Shown one piece after another: positions 24,133 through 33,645 of a DNA stretch of 45,965 nt. The DNA is taken from contig JAHHRO010000014.1 of NCBI GenBank assembly GCA_020025755.1, positions 1 to 45,965 of the forward strand, given 5' to 3'. Numbering within the stretch: position 1 is the stretch's first letter; the number at the start of each line of letters is the position of its first letter. The translations under genes were made by a program, and so were the position numbers. This DNA comes from Butyricicoccus sp. (GTDB lineage: Bacteria; Bacillota; Clostridia; Oscillospirales; Butyricicoccaceae). Below the pieces are notes generated by a model. It had not been told where the DNA came from. It saw only the letters and a program-made list of their open reading frames with translations, and ran no database searches.

Positions 24133-25059
24133 ATGGTAAATTTTAAAAGCAGTTTGTGGAATTTGTATAAATGCAGATCGGATACATGGGAAGTACAGAT
24201 CAGGTTTGTAAGTGGAATTGTGAATGGGGTGAGTATTATTTTTAGTGTTGGCACATGGCTGCAAAAGTTTTTCGGTGGGGGAACAGAAAAAGAAGAAAAA
24301 GTATATTCTGAATATGCAGGGAGCCAATATGTAGGAAGTGTGTGCAAAATCCTGGATTATGAGAATAAGCAATATTTTCTTGGGAAAATTGAAGCGTATG
24401 ATATAGAATACAATGAATTCCAGATCGCACCATATCGCATGGAATCGATTCCGCGTACGGTTCGGTATAACACGCCTGTAAAGCTGCAGATCCAAAGCGG
24501 TGAACACCTGACCATGCTGTATGGAGCAGCCAGAAAACAAGACAGAGACTATTGGTGGGTCACGCTGGATACGGTACAGAACTGCGAAGAACAGCGAGAA
24601 GGCTTCCGTCAAATCCTACAGGGAAAAAGCACTATAACCCGTCCGGACAAGAACGAAAGCGAGAAGGTGTTCTGTGATCTGGTAGATATCAGCCTGACGG
24701 GGATCTGCATCAAATGTGCAGAAGATATGGAGGTAGGCGAAAGGATCATTGTTCATGATGTTATGCTATATGCTGGTGTGCGGGAGAAACATACGCTGGT
24801 TTGTCAAGTGCGCCGTGTTTTTGCGCGTGGACCTAAAAATGAGGTGATCCCTTTGGCACCGCTGCCAGCGCAGCCGAAGCCTGATCCGCATCAGCCGCAG
24901 ATCGTGATTGAATCGCTCGATCGGAAAGAACCGATCCGACCGGAGATGTTCAAAGAAAAGTATTATGGCTGTTCGTTCTTGAAGTTCTCGCAGGAAGAAA
25001 GAGAGCAGATCTGCCGAGAGTTGTTTGTGATCCAACAGCGCGAACGAGAAAAAATTTGA
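24133..25059 (+). CDS. PilZ-domain cyclic-di-GMP receptor (YcgR-like)
   Basis: A protein of up to 308 residues. The N-terminal half holds a YcgR-like beta-barrel region (VGSVCKILDYENKQYFLGKIEAYDI). The PilZ domain follows, with both cyclic-di-GMP motifs intact: RxxxR as REGFR near residue 155 and DxSxxG as DISLTG near residue 185. A Pro-rich linker and a charged C-terminal helix end it. The ATG at 24133 lacks a ribosome site and lies about six bases after the predicted transcript start, so translation may begin at GTG 24220 or 24229. It heads a region of cyclic-di-GMP enzymes and probably reads their signal, for instance to control motility or adhesion. Confidence 0.85.
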   Translation: MVNFKSSLWNLYKCRSDTWEVQIRFVSGIVNGVSIIFSVGTWLQKFFGGGTEKEEKVYSEYAGSQYVGSVCKILDYENKQYFLGKIEAYDIEYNEFQIAPYRMESIPRTVRYNTPVKLQIQSGEHLTMLYGAARKQDRDYWWVTLDTVQNCEEQREGFRQILQGKSTITRPDKNESEKVFCDLVDISLTGICIKCAEDMEVGERIIVHDVMLYAGVREKHTLVCQVRRVFARGPKNEVIPLAPLPAQPKPDPHQPQIVIESLDRKEPIRPEMFKEKYYGCSFLKFSQEEREQICRELFVIQQREREKI

Positions 25060-25092
25060 TCGCATCGAATCTCAATATTGGTATGAAATGAA

Positions 25093-25119
25093 AATCCCCC
25101 TGAGTCATTCAGGGGGATT
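25093..25119 (-). terminator. Terminator after the GGDEF-EAL gene
   Basis: AATCCCCCTGA and TCAGGGGGATT form a perfect 11-bp stem with loop GTCAT. On the minus strand it is followed by TTTTC, so it serves the gene ending at 25192; it also lies 34 bases after the PilZ stop. Confidence 0.8.
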
Positions 25120-25191
25120 CAGCTTGTTAAAGAGTCTTTTCTCCATTTTTCTTTGGCGCGAAGCGGCTTGCAAAATTCAAGGATAGAGGGA

Positions 25192-28100
25192 TTACAGGGC
25201 ACTCAATACCTTGTATAGATCGGAAAGTTCCAAGGGACGATAGTGGTAGAAGCCTTGGATCATATCACATCCTGCATTTTGGATAATGGTATTTTGCTCG
25301 ATCGTCTCGACCCCCTCCATGCAGACCTTTTTTCCGAACTGGTGGCAGGCATAGACGATACTGCGGATAAATTCCCATTTGCGGTCACAAGCTGTCATTT
25401 CATCGAGCAGGGAACGGTCAAGTTTGATGATGCTGCAAGGATAGTGTAGGAGCATACGCAAAGAGGAATAGCCGCTGCCAAAATCGTCCAGCGCGATCCG
25501 CATACCCATTTCGCTGCACCGTTCTACAAAGCATTTGAGATCTTCCGGGCGTTCGTCAAGACAGCTTTCTGTCACCTCCGCAATGAGGTGATGCCCCTTC
25601 AAATGGCATTTATGCAACACGTTCTGCATGATATCTGTGAATTCGACATCGGATAGCTGGAGCAAGCTGACATTGAAGCTCAGGTAGAAGTCTGGGACAT
25701 AGCTGATCAAACGTACACAATTACGCGCAGCCTGCTCAAATACCCAGCGGCCTGCCAGATGGATCATGTTGTTTTGTTCAAGAAGGGGGATAAAGATCGA
25801 GGGAGCGATATCGTGTCCTTCAAAATTCCAGCGAAGCAGAACTTCGCCGCCAAGGATCTTTCCGGTGATCGCATCGACGACCGGCTGGATCATGATACGG
25901 AAATGTTCCATACCGCGCAGGACATCCTGCTGCAGTGCAAGCTGCAGCTTGGACATGTGTTTGATGCGCTGAATGCTCGAGGTGGAATAGTCCACATAAG
26001 GTCGTGAGACATCATGTTTTGCCATTTTGATCAGGGAAATGACATGTTCTTGGAAATTATCAGCGGAGAATGATGGGTATGGGAAGGATATCAGGCAGAA
26101 AGAACAGGCGCGATGGATAGAAATGCCCATTTCATGATAATTATTTTCGATGATATCACGGATCTGCCGGATCAGCATACGTCCGTTTCCGGTGAATGAT
26201 GTATCAACAAGCCCAAGGCAGCGCATCCCCTCCAAGCGATAGAAGGAAATATATTCAGAAAACTTGTCCATGAGCTGATCGGCAATATTTTTGAGCAAAC
26301 GGTTTGCGTAGGGACGTCCACGCGTATTATTGATCTCTGCAATATTGTTCAGGCTGAATCCGATGATAACCGTTTCCTGCCCATTTTCTTCCAGCTCTGT
26401 CAAACGGCTGCTGATTGCAGAGGCTCTTGGGAAGCCTGTGACCGGATCGATCACAAATTCATTGTCCTGATGTGTGATGCGTCCAGAGAAGAAAAGCGGA
26501 ACGGTTTTGTCATCGTTCCATTTCAGAATCCCATATCCATTGACCCACATGTTTTTGCCGGCTGTATTGCGCACCTGATAACGAAGGCTGAAGACAGTTC
26601 GTTTTTCCTGAATGATTTTTTCCATTTCGGCGAGATAACGGTCGCGGAAAGCAGTCGTGCTGATGCGCTTGGCCCATTCAAGGAGCAGACCATGCACGAT
26701 ATTGCTTTCAAATCCAAATTCAGAGCGAAGATTATCGGAAATATAGAACATATTTTTTTGCAGGTCACCGAAATAAAAATAACTCGAAGCATTATTTTGG
26801 GACATAGACTGAAACAGTGATTCAAAATCATGGTAGGTGGAGGAGATGAACTGATAAAAAATGCTTTTCGACTGTTCTTCGGGCGAGCGTGGGAGTGGGA
26901 CGCTGGTGCGGCGGTCACGCCCGGGAACCAGACAGTTTTTGGCATAATAACTGCGCTTATCCTGATACATGATTTTATCTGCCTGAGAGATCAGGGAATC
27001 CAGATTGACCGGTATTTCATCCGACCATGCATATCCGATTGCAATGTGATGAACACTGTGTTCGATCTGATTGTGGAACTGTTCAGCCAGACGGATAAAG
27101 TCACTATGGCTGTAATCTGCACAAACGACCACAAATTCATCGCCGCCTGTTCGATAGATCCAAGGGGTATCCAGACCCTTTTTGATCAAATCATAGCACT
27201 GACAGATCATTTCATCTCCTGCATCATGCCCCAACGAGTCATTGACTCGTTTCAACCCTGTGATATCACAGTAAAATACGCCAACAGAACGCATCTTTGC
27301 ACGTTTTGCCTCGTGTTCTGCCATTGCGTTGCGGTTGAATGCACCGGTCAGAGAGTCATGGAAGCTAAGGTTGCTCAGCCGCCTCAAAATATTGCGTCGG
27401 TGCAGGAGAGAGATGAAGAAGTAGCCAATGATGTTGAGCAGCGGTGTGATCATGGGCAGCATTTCTTTATCTGGATTGTCTACGCCGATAAAGCCGAGCA
27501 CCTTTTCTTCTGTTGCGATCGGGCCGACTACGAGCGTGCAGATATTCTGCGGTTTTAGGATCGCATAGGTGGAAGAGTGTTTGGTTCGGATATCTTCAAG
27601 ATCCTCGATCACAACGGTTTGGTTTTTCAGGAATCTCTGGATCCACCAATCAATGCTGTCCAGCGGTTCATCCTGAAGGATCTCCTTTTGTGGTGTGATA
27701 TCCTTTGCACACCATTCGTAGGTGTTGAACATACGATTTTCATCTTTGAATTCAAAAAGATAGCATCGATCGCATAAAAAAGTTTTTCCGATATAGGCAA
27801 GTACATTTTCGATGGATTCTTCTGGATTCATCGTAGAGAACAGCTGTTGGAGGCATTCGTTCAAGACTGTTTCGTTGCGTGCATAATAATAAGGACTGGT
27901 CGTCAGGGAATCGGAGTCGATATCGATGGCCATTTCCAAACGATATTTTTTATCTTCGCGCATGATCAAAGTGTCCTTGATGAGCAGCGTCTTATCGAGA
28001 ACGGGGTTTTTATGTGTCCATGATATAAATTTTTCCGGTTCCAGTTTACAGTTGTTGCAAAAAGAGCAGGGTGTATCGCGCCCTTGCAGGACCTCATAGC

Positions 28101-28245
28101 ACTTTTTTCCAATATAGTCTATTTTGGAATGGCAGCCTAAAGCCTTGCGAAGATGGGCGTTCATGTAAATCAAATCATTTGTTTCTATGTCGGAGACATA
28201 GACGATCTCGTCCAGATCTTCAAAAAATTCCCATAGATATTTCAT
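25192..28245 (-). CDS. PAS-GAF-GGDEF-PAS-GGDEF*-EAL cyclic-di-GMP turnover protein
   Basis: A 1017-residue soluble protein. In order: PAS with KKCYEVLQGRDTPC and CxxCxxC at Cys60/63/66; a GAF-like domain about 125-285; an intact GGDEF (RTGGDEFVVV near residue 367) without an upstream RxxD inhibitory site; a second PAS about 500-600; a degenerate GGDEF with RLEGMRC near 669; and an EAL domain from about 765. The EAL keeps all metal and catalytic residues: EVLLR, FNVS, AEVTES, LDDFGSGYSS, IKLDRS, MEGVE and IQGF. It is thus potentially both cyclase and phosphodiesterase, tuned by ligand-sensing domains. Start ATG has AAAAGGGG. Confidence 0.93.
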   Translation of the reverse strand: MKYLWEFFEDLDEIVYVSDIETNDLIYMNAHLRKALGCHSKIDYIGKKCYEVLQGRDTPCSFCNNCKLEPEKFISWTHKNPVLDKTLLIKDTLIMREDKKYRLEMAIDIDSDSLTTSPYYYARNETVLNECLQQLFSTMNPEESIENVLAYIGKTFLCDRCYLFEFKDENRMFNTYEWCAKDITPQKEILQDEPLDSIDWWIQRFLKNQTVVIEDLEDIRTKHSSTYAILKPQNICTLVVGPIATEEKVLGFIGVDNPDKEMLPMITPLLNIIGYFFISLLHRRNILRRLSNLSFHDSLTGAFNRNAMAEHEAKRAKMRSVGVFYCDITGLKRVNDSLGHDAGDEMICQCYDLIKKGLDTPWIYRTGGDEFVVVCADYSHSDFIRLAEQFHNQIEHSVHHIAIGYAWSDEIPVNLDSLISQADKIMYQDKRSYYAKNCLVPGRDRRTSVPLPRSPEEQSKSIFYQFISSTYHDFESLFQSMSQNNASSYFYFGDLQKNMFYISDNLRSEFGFESNIVHGLLLEWAKRISTTAFRDRYLAEMEKIIQEKRTVFSLRYQVRNTAGKNMWVNGYGILKWNDDKTVPLFFSGRITHQDNEFVIDPVTGFPRASAISSRLTELEENGQETVIIGFSLNNIAEINNTRGRPYANRLLKNIADQLMDKFSEYISFYRLEGMRCLGLVDTSFTGNGRMLIRQIRDIIENNYHEMGISIHRACSFCLISFPYPSFSADNFQEHVISLIKMAKHDVSRPYVDYSTSSIQRIKHMSKLQLALQQDVLRGMEHFRIMIQPVVDAITGKILGGEVLLRWNFEGHDIAPSIFIPLLEQNNMIHLAGRWVFEQAARNCVRLISYVPDFYLSFNVSLLQLSDVEFTDIMQNVLHKCHLKGHHLIAEVTESCLDERPEDLKCFVERCSEMGMRIALDDFGSGYSSLRMLLHYPCSIIKLDRSLLDEMTACDRKWEFIRSIVYACHQFGKKVCMEGVETIEQNTIIQNAGCDMIQGFYHYRPLELSDLYKVLSAL

Positions 28246-28332
28246 ATTGAACCCCTTTTGTGCTTTTCCTCTTTTTGTAATAAGCGAAAAACCTAAAATC
28301 CTATTTTGAAAGTAAGATATATATTATCTTTA

Positions 28333-28361
28333 ATTATAAAAAGTTTGATAGAATAAATCAA
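28333..28361 (-). promoter_or_regulatory. Promoter of the GGDEF-EAL gene
   Basis: On the minus strand TTGATT and a perfect TATAAT are 17 bases apart, giving a leader of about 80 bases. Confidence 0.7.
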
Positions 28362-28416
28362 GTGTCGAAATTATTACAATGAAAATTCATGATCCGGTCA
28401 AATTTTCAAAAGCAGT

Positions 28417-28872
28417 TCAGTCAATGAGGGCATGCAGGAGTCCCTGACAGCCTGCCAATACATCCTGCCAGGTGGCTTCAAAGTCTCCGGTATACCAGGG
28501 GTCTGCAACCTCTTTGCCGATAGAACTGCTGTAATCCATAAGAAGATGGATCTTGTCTTGGGCATCGCCGCCGCAGATTCGGTTCATATTGCGAATGTTG
28601 GCATGATCCATGCCGATGAGCAGATCGTATTCAGCATAGTCGCTTTTCCGGAGTTGGCGTGCAGAGTGAGAGGCACAGGAAATACCGTGCTCAGCCAGCT
28701 TGCGGCGGGCAGGTGGGTAGACTGGATTTCCGATCTCTTCGGTGCTTGTGGCAGCAGAGGCAATTTCAAAGTCCGCCTCTAACCCTGCTTTTTTGACCAG
28801 ATCCTGCATAACAAAGGCTGCCATTGGGCTGCGGCAGATATTTCCGTGACAGACAAAAAGTATTCGGTTCAT
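28417..28872 (-). CDS. Low-molecular-weight protein-tyrosine phosphatase
   Basis: A 151-residue phosphatase. The P-loop CHGNICRS (CX5R) is at residues 8-15 and the general-acid Asp is in ADPWYTGDF near residue 123, so it should be active. It removes phosphate from tyrosine residues, in many bacteria on capsule-synthesis kinases, or from phospho-arginine in the YwlE subgroup. The ATG has AGGAGAAA upstream. It is a separate unit among cyclic-di-GMP genes; a shared role in surface behaviour is only suggested by position. Confidence 0.94.
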   Translation of the reverse strand: MNRILFVCHGNICRSPMAAFVMQDLVKKAGLEADFEIASAATSTEEIGNPVYPPARRKLAEHGISCASHSARQLRKSDYAEYDLLIGMDHANIRNMNRICGGDAQDKIHLLMDYSSSIGKEVADPWYTGDFEATWQDVLAGCQGLLHALID

Positions 28873-29482
28873 AGTGTTTCTCCTGAAATGGTTTTATAAT
28901 ATTAGTATAACACAAGAGAAATATGTGCGAAAGCATGATTTAGATAGATGCAACAAGGAGAGAAGTGTGCTGAAAATATATAGAAATAATACAGCCTAGA
29001 TTGCTATTATAGTATATGTTTGCTTAAGAAAAAAAGAAAATAGAAAAACGACTGGAATTTTAAAAAAATACATAGTATAATGTTCATAACTGATTTTAGA
29101 AATATTAGGAACTGTTTGAAAAACCGAAAATTTGTCTGTTTCTACAGGAAACAGTATCCACTGCGTTAAAAATACTCGAGATCCATCATGGGTTCCCGCG
29201 TTTTTTGCCTTGTGGCTGCGCGCTCCCTGCGAAAGATCCGTCCGTTTCTCTATTTTCAAACAAGCCCTAAGAAACGCTCATATATATTCGAATACGGCTG
29301 GTAGAAATCTGATCATACGATTTCTATTTACAGCTGTGAGGATCGGCAGTGCATTGCACAAAAATGATGGAGCAGTAGAGATGTTTGTTTGAAATGCGAG
29401 AACATAACCTTTGAATCCTGTGCTATAGAATGGAGATCATACAAATCACTGGCGTTATAAGTGTGGGGAGTGGAAATCAAAA
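28873..29482. other. Gene-free interval of 610 bases holding a MITE-like element
   Basis: No supported coding region. Contents seen: AT-rich promoter-like sequence before the phosphatase gene (TATACT on the minus strand near 28905), a MITE-like element at 29105-29270, an inverted repeat TAGAAATC-N9-GATTTCTA at 29302-29326, and an extended -10 (TGCTATAGAAT) near 29421 that may drive the EAL-GGDEF pair. No cyclic-di-GMP riboswitch consensus is seen. Confidence 0.6.
29105..29270. repeat. MITE-like element with imperfect terminal inverted repeats
   Basis: The ends TTAGGAACTGTTTGAAAA and, inverted, TTAGGGCTTGTTTGAAAA match at 15 of 18 positions. Inside lies a perfect hairpin CTGTTTC-TACAG-GAAACAG at 29136-29154. 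The element is 166 bases, non-coding and between genes, as expected of a miniature element. No target duplication is convincing, and no second copy is in the window. Confidence 0.5.
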
Positions 29483-31702
29483 GTGATTGTCAAAAAGAGA
29501 AAAAAATGGCACATTCTGGCAGCGGCAATGATCTTCGTTGTAGTTGTTGCGATCTGTGTGAGCTTTTTTATCAATACGGCAAAGCTGCAGACAGAGCTTT
29601 ATCAGGATGCAAAAAAATATGCGGAGGAGATCAATGAGCAGGTGGCAAGCAATATTGCCTATCGTATGCATACAGATATGCAGCTGATCGAGGAATTGGC
29701 AGAAACGATTTCAGCAGTCCCCGATATCAGTATGTACAGCCATATTCTGGAACGCAAGAGGAAGACATTTGAGCTGGATGATATCGTGATCTTTAACCAG
29801 GATACTGTTATTTTTCCGAGCAACTACAGCATCGATCTGTTCAGCAAATGGTTGACGAAAAATCCGGAGGCATCTGAAAAATCCACGATCTCCTATATGC
29901 CCGGGAATCAGATCCTGTTTTCCGTACCCATCAAGAAGGGCGATCGGGAGAAGGAAGCCATTATTTTGGCGATGAAGTCCTATTATGGCATTCAGAAAGT
30001 GATGGCAAGAGAAAACCACCAAGATGAGGGGATCAGTTTCCTGATGGAACCGGAGGGGGGATTGATCGTAAATCCGGTAGGAGAATGTGAATTGACTGAG
30101 GATGAGGTCGCGTATCTCCGTGGAAAGATCGCAGCGGCTTTTCGTTCCAGAATGAAAGATAACCATATGGTCAATCAAAGCTTCACCATCGAGCTGCAGG
30201 ATGGTGAAAAAATGCTCATCTCTGCGCACTTGTTGGATATCAATAACTGGGTACAGGTTTCTATCACGCCGTGGAGCCTCAAGGAAAAAGAATATTCGTA
30301 TCATTTGGTCATGTACTTCTGGTTGATCATGCTTGCCAGCATTGTAGGAACGGGCATCGTTGCATATATCATTTCCTTACAGAGACAGGCTCGTATGAAG
30401 CTGGAAAAAATGGCATACAGTGATCTGCTCACGGGCGGCATCACAAACGATGCGTTCCAGATCCAGTGCCTCGATTATCTGAACGCGACTGGTTGGTCGT
30501 CCTATGCTGTCATCTATCTCAATCTGTGTAATTTCAAATATATCAATGAGAGATGGGGCGTAAATGGCGGCAACGATGTACTTCGCCATATCTATCATAC
30601 CTTTGAAAAAAATATTATGGAGGATGAATTGGTTGCACGAAGTGAGATCGATCATTTCTTTTTGCTGCTGCGCGGCGATTCAGAAGATCAAATCAGACAA
30701 CGCATTCTTCATATGATCGAAGTACTGAATGCATCGAGCTGTGCGTATCTGCTGGATTATAAGTTGGAATTTATTGTGGGCGGCTATATGGTCGAGCAAT
30801 ATGGGATGGTGCTGCAATCGCTGCAGGATAACGCGAGACGTGCGGCGCAGTTTGCTGAGGAAAAGAATATCTGCGTATTTTATAATGCAGCGGTCATCAA
30901 GAAGATTGAGCGCGAAAATAAGCTCAATGATCTGTTTGAGGATTCTTTGCAGAACCACGATTTTCAGGTATATCTCCAGCCCAAGGTCTATCTCCAGGAG
31001 GATCGACCGTGTGCTGCCGAAGCTCTGGTACGATGGATCCATCCAGAGGAAGGTGTGATTTTCCCATCCGATTTTATTCCGCTTTTTGAGCAGAATGGAA
31101 AGATCTGCAAGCTGGATTTTTATATGTTTGAAGAAGTTTGTAAGATTTTGGTGCGCTGGCGCAATGAAAACAGACCAATGAGTGAAGTTTCTGTCAATAT
31201 TTCGAGAGAACACCTCAAGGGGATGGATGTTTCGTTTGCGCACAGATATTGTGAGATCAAGGAAAAGTATCAGATCCCAGATGGGATCATTCAGCTGGAG
31301 ATCACCGAAACCTCCATGTTCTATGCGCCGCAGCTTCCATGTGTCATAGAGGTCATAGGGATCTTTCATCAGGGCGGGATCACCTGTGCATTGGATGACT
31401 TTGGCTTTGGATATTCGTCGCTTTCTGCACTCAATGAATTTAATATCAATACCATTAAACTCGATCGCTCTTTCTTTGTGAACGAAAGCAAGAAGTCTCG
31501 GATCGTTGTTGAGAATATGATCCGCCTTGCGCATGATATGGATACCCAGATCGTGGCAGAGGGGATCGAGGAGGAAGAACAGGTACAGGCACTTCGTGAA
31601 TTGGGCTGTGACCTGATCCAAGGATATTATTATTCCAAGCCGATCCCGGTCTCTGAATTTGAGGTGTGGCAAGATAATCATCTACAGGGTGCTGGAAAAT
31701 GA
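29483..31702 (+). CDS. Membrane EAL phosphodiesterase with degenerate GGDEF domain
   Basis: A 739-residue protein. A first membrane helix (about residues 10-31) and a second (about 277-299) flank an extracytoplasmic Cache-like sensor. A GGDEF-fold domain follows, with SEIDHF in place of GGDEF near residue 387, hence no cyclase activity. The EAL domain from about 490 has every key residue: EALVR, VNIS, LEITETS, LDDFGFGYSS, IKLDRSF, VAEGIE, LIQGYYY. It should hydrolyse cyclic-di-GMP. Start is GTG 29483 with GGGGAG 12 bases upstream, slightly long. It overlaps the cyclase gene by ATGA. Confidence 0.92.
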   Translation: MIVKKRKKWHILAAAMIFVVVVAICVSFFINTAKLQTELYQDAKKYAEEINEQVASNIAYRMHTDMQLIEELAETISAVPDISMYSHILERKRKTFELDDIVIFNQDTVIFPSNYSIDLFSKWLTKNPEASEKSTISYMPGNQILFSVPIKKGDREKEAIILAMKSYYGIQKVMARENHQDEGISFLMEPEGGLIVNPVGECELTEDEVAYLRGKIAAAFRSRMKDNHMVNQSFTIELQDGEKMLISAHLLDINNWVQVSITPWSLKEKEYSYHLVMYFWLIMLASIVGTGIVAYIISLQRQARMKLEKMAYSDLLTGGITNDAFQIQCLDYLNATGWSSYAVIYLNLCNFKYINERWGVNGGNDVLRHIYHTFEKNIMEDELVARSEIDHFFLLLRGDSEDQIRQRILHMIEVLNASSCAYLLDYKLEFIVGGYMVEQYGMVLQSLQDNARRAAQFAEEKNICVFYNAAVIKKIERENKLNDLFEDSLQNHDFQVYLQPKVYLQEDRPCAAEALVRWIHPEEGVIFPSDFIPLFEQNGKICKLDFYMFEEVCKILVRWRNENRPMSEVSVNISREHLKGMDVSFAHRYCEIKEKYQIPDGIIQLEITETSMFYAPQLPCVIEVIGIFHQGGITCALDDFGFGYSSLSALNEFNINTIKLDRSFFVNESKKSRIVVENMIRLAHDMDTQIVAEGIEEEEQVQALRELGCDLIQGYYYSKPIPVSEFEVWQDNHLQGAGK

Positions 31703-33618
31703 GAAATAAAATTATAAAGCTATTATGTATGGCGATCATGCTGCTTCTGTTATTCATTTTGCCGACGAATTACGCCTTCAAGGTCGCGATATCTTATGAT
31801 GAGATCGAGAGATATTCAGATATGCTGTTTTGGCAGCTGGATCAGCTGATGGAATACAGCAATCGAGAGATAGAGATCGTAAAAAAGAATTTTGAAGCGG
31901 AGTGCCTTAAAAATGCAAGGATCGCCGCAAGGATCGCGGCAGAAAATCCTGAGATCGTATATGATCCCGAACAGCTGAAAGAGTTTGCAGAACTGATCGA
32001 GGTAGATGAGATCCATTTCTTTGATGCGCAGGGAAAGTTGTATGCAGGAACACATCCGGAATATTATGGACTTACATTTGCATCAGGAGGACAAATAGAA
32101 TATTTTGCGCCGATGCTGAATGATCGCTCGCTGGAACTTTGTCAGGAAATGATGGAAAATACAGCAGAGAATAAGATAATGCAGTATGCAGCCGCTTGGA
32201 CAAAGGACGGTAAGGGCATTGTACAGATCGGATCCTACCCAAAAGGTGTCTTGGAAATCATGAGAAAACGGTCGCTTGATGCCATCATGGATCTCGTTCC
32301 GAAGGATGTGCGAGGGAACACCTATTTGGTAGATGCAGCTACTGGTGACATAGCAGCGGCAGCCAATGGAGAGGATATCATAAAGGATATTGAAACCGTG
32401 GTCGATTTGTCCAAAGCAAAGGAAGGCGTCACATCCATTGATGAAGTCTATTATGCCCATCACAAGTTCACCGTCACGATGCGCAGGAATGGGGACTATA
32501 TTTACCTCAATACATATGACTTCCGTTATGTCCTGTATACCCTCCTGCTGTATACCGTAGTTCTGTTGTGTTATCTGCTTTTGCTGTCGGGCGTTACGGT
32601 CACCTTTATCCTCTATTATCTGGATAAACGGGTGATCCGTGGCTTGGAGTCCATCATAACAGAACTCAATAAGATCGAAGAAGGCAATGTCGAGAAGGTC
32701 GAGGTCCATACCAATGTGCCTGAGCTCGAAGTCCTGTTGTATTACATCAACAGGATGCTGCAGAGTGTGTTTGGTTCTTTCCAAAAGTTTGCAATGGTCA
32801 TCGAGAAGAGCAATATTCCCATTGGTATCTATGAGTATAATGTATTCTATAATAAGGCATTTGCCAACCAGAATGCATTTGATATTCTGAGACTGCATCA
32901 TATAGAGGATCAGGAATCCGCTGAAAGCCTGCTTCGTATGGGGGAGCGTATCCTGCAAATCCGCTCCAGCAAGGAGAATCTGGAAGAACAGGTGTATCGC
33001 ATCGAAGAAGACGGACAGGTATATTATATCCGTTTGGAAGAATTCTGCTATGAACAGAGCAATATCTTCTGGATGATGGATGTATCCAACTGGTGGGATC
33101 GGATGGAGCTGCTCAGGAATCAGCGTAATATTGATGTGCTGACCAATCTGTATAACCGCAGGGCATTCTATGAACTGATGGATGCGCTGTTTGAACAGCC
33201 TGAGACCCTCAAGCATGCAGCTGTAATCATGATCGATGCAGATAGACTCAAGCACATCAATGACGTATATGGGCATCAGCAGGGAGATCGTTACTTGTCT
33301 GGTATCGCAGCTATACTGAGTCAGATCGCGCCCAATCATTCCATCTGTGCGCGTCTGGGTGGTGATGAATTTACGATGCTGTTATACGGTTATGATTCGG
33401 AGGAGACCTTGACCGCAGCGATCCAGTCGATTTGGGTGCACCGCGACCATGCATTGGTGCAAGTCAGGGAGGATGTTCAAGTGCAGATCCAGTTTTCCAT
33501 CGGATATGCAGTGTATCGCAAGGATGGAGTGGATTGTCAGGAACTTATACACTGTGCGGATGAGCGCATGTACACAGATAAGAATCAGCGTAAGGAGCGA
33601 GGGGATCAGAGACAATAA
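31699..33618 (+). CDS. Membrane diguanylate cyclase (sensor-HAMP-PAS-GGDEF)
   Basis: A 639-residue protein. A membrane helix at about 5-26, an outer sensor region, a second helix at about 285-308, a HAMP-like linker (VIRGLESIITELNKIEEGNV), a PAS-like domain (about 370-475) and a GGDEF domain with intact ARLGGDEFTML near residue 553 and DRLKHINDVYGHQQGD. It lacks the RxxD product-inhibition site. It should make cyclic-di-GMP. Its start overlaps the stop of the phosphodiesterase gene by ATGA, with a weak ribosome site, so the two opposing enzymes are made in step. Confidence 0.93.
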   Translation: MRNKIIKLLCMAIMLLLLFILPTNYAFKVAISYDEIERYSDMLFWQLDQLMEYSNREIEIVKKNFEAECLKNARIAARIAAENPEIVYDPEQLKEFAELIEVDEIHFFDAQGKLYAGTHPEYYGLTFASGGQIEYFAPMLNDRSLELCQEMMENTAENKIMQYAAAWTKDGKGIVQIGSYPKGVLEIMRKRSLDAIMDLVPKDVRGNTYLVDAATGDIAAAANGEDIIKDIETVVDLSKAKEGVTSIDEVYYAHHKFTVTMRRNGDYIYLNTYDFRYVLYTLLLYTVVLLCYLLLLSGVTVTFILYYLDKRVIRGLESIITELNKIEEGNVEKVEVHTNVPELEVLLYYINRMLQSVFGSFQKFAMVIEKSNIPIGIYEYNVFYNKAFANQNAFDILRLHHIEDQESAESLLRMGERILQIRSSKENLEEQVYRIEEDGQVYYIRLEEFCYEQSNIFWMMDVSNWWDRMELLRNQRNIDVLTNLYNRRAFYELMDALFEQPETLKHAAVIMIDADRLKHINDVYGHQQGDRYLSGIAAILSQIAPNHSICARLGGDEFTMLLYGYDSEETLTAAIQSIWVHRDHALVQVREDVQVQIQFSIGYAVYRKDGVDCQELIHCADERMYTDKNQRKERGDQRQ

Positions 33619-33645
33619 GCCGTTTCCGAAATGAATATAAAAAAA

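Noticed and set aside
28873..29482. A cyclic-di-GMP riboswitch before the phosphodiesterase-cyclase pair
   Set aside because: The GEMM consensus blocks such as CGCAAAGCC and GGTAGCGGGG are not found on either strand.
32083..33339. A 418-codon frame antisense to the diguanylate cyclase gene
   Set aside because: No ribosome site or domain; the sense strand gives an intact GGDEF protein.
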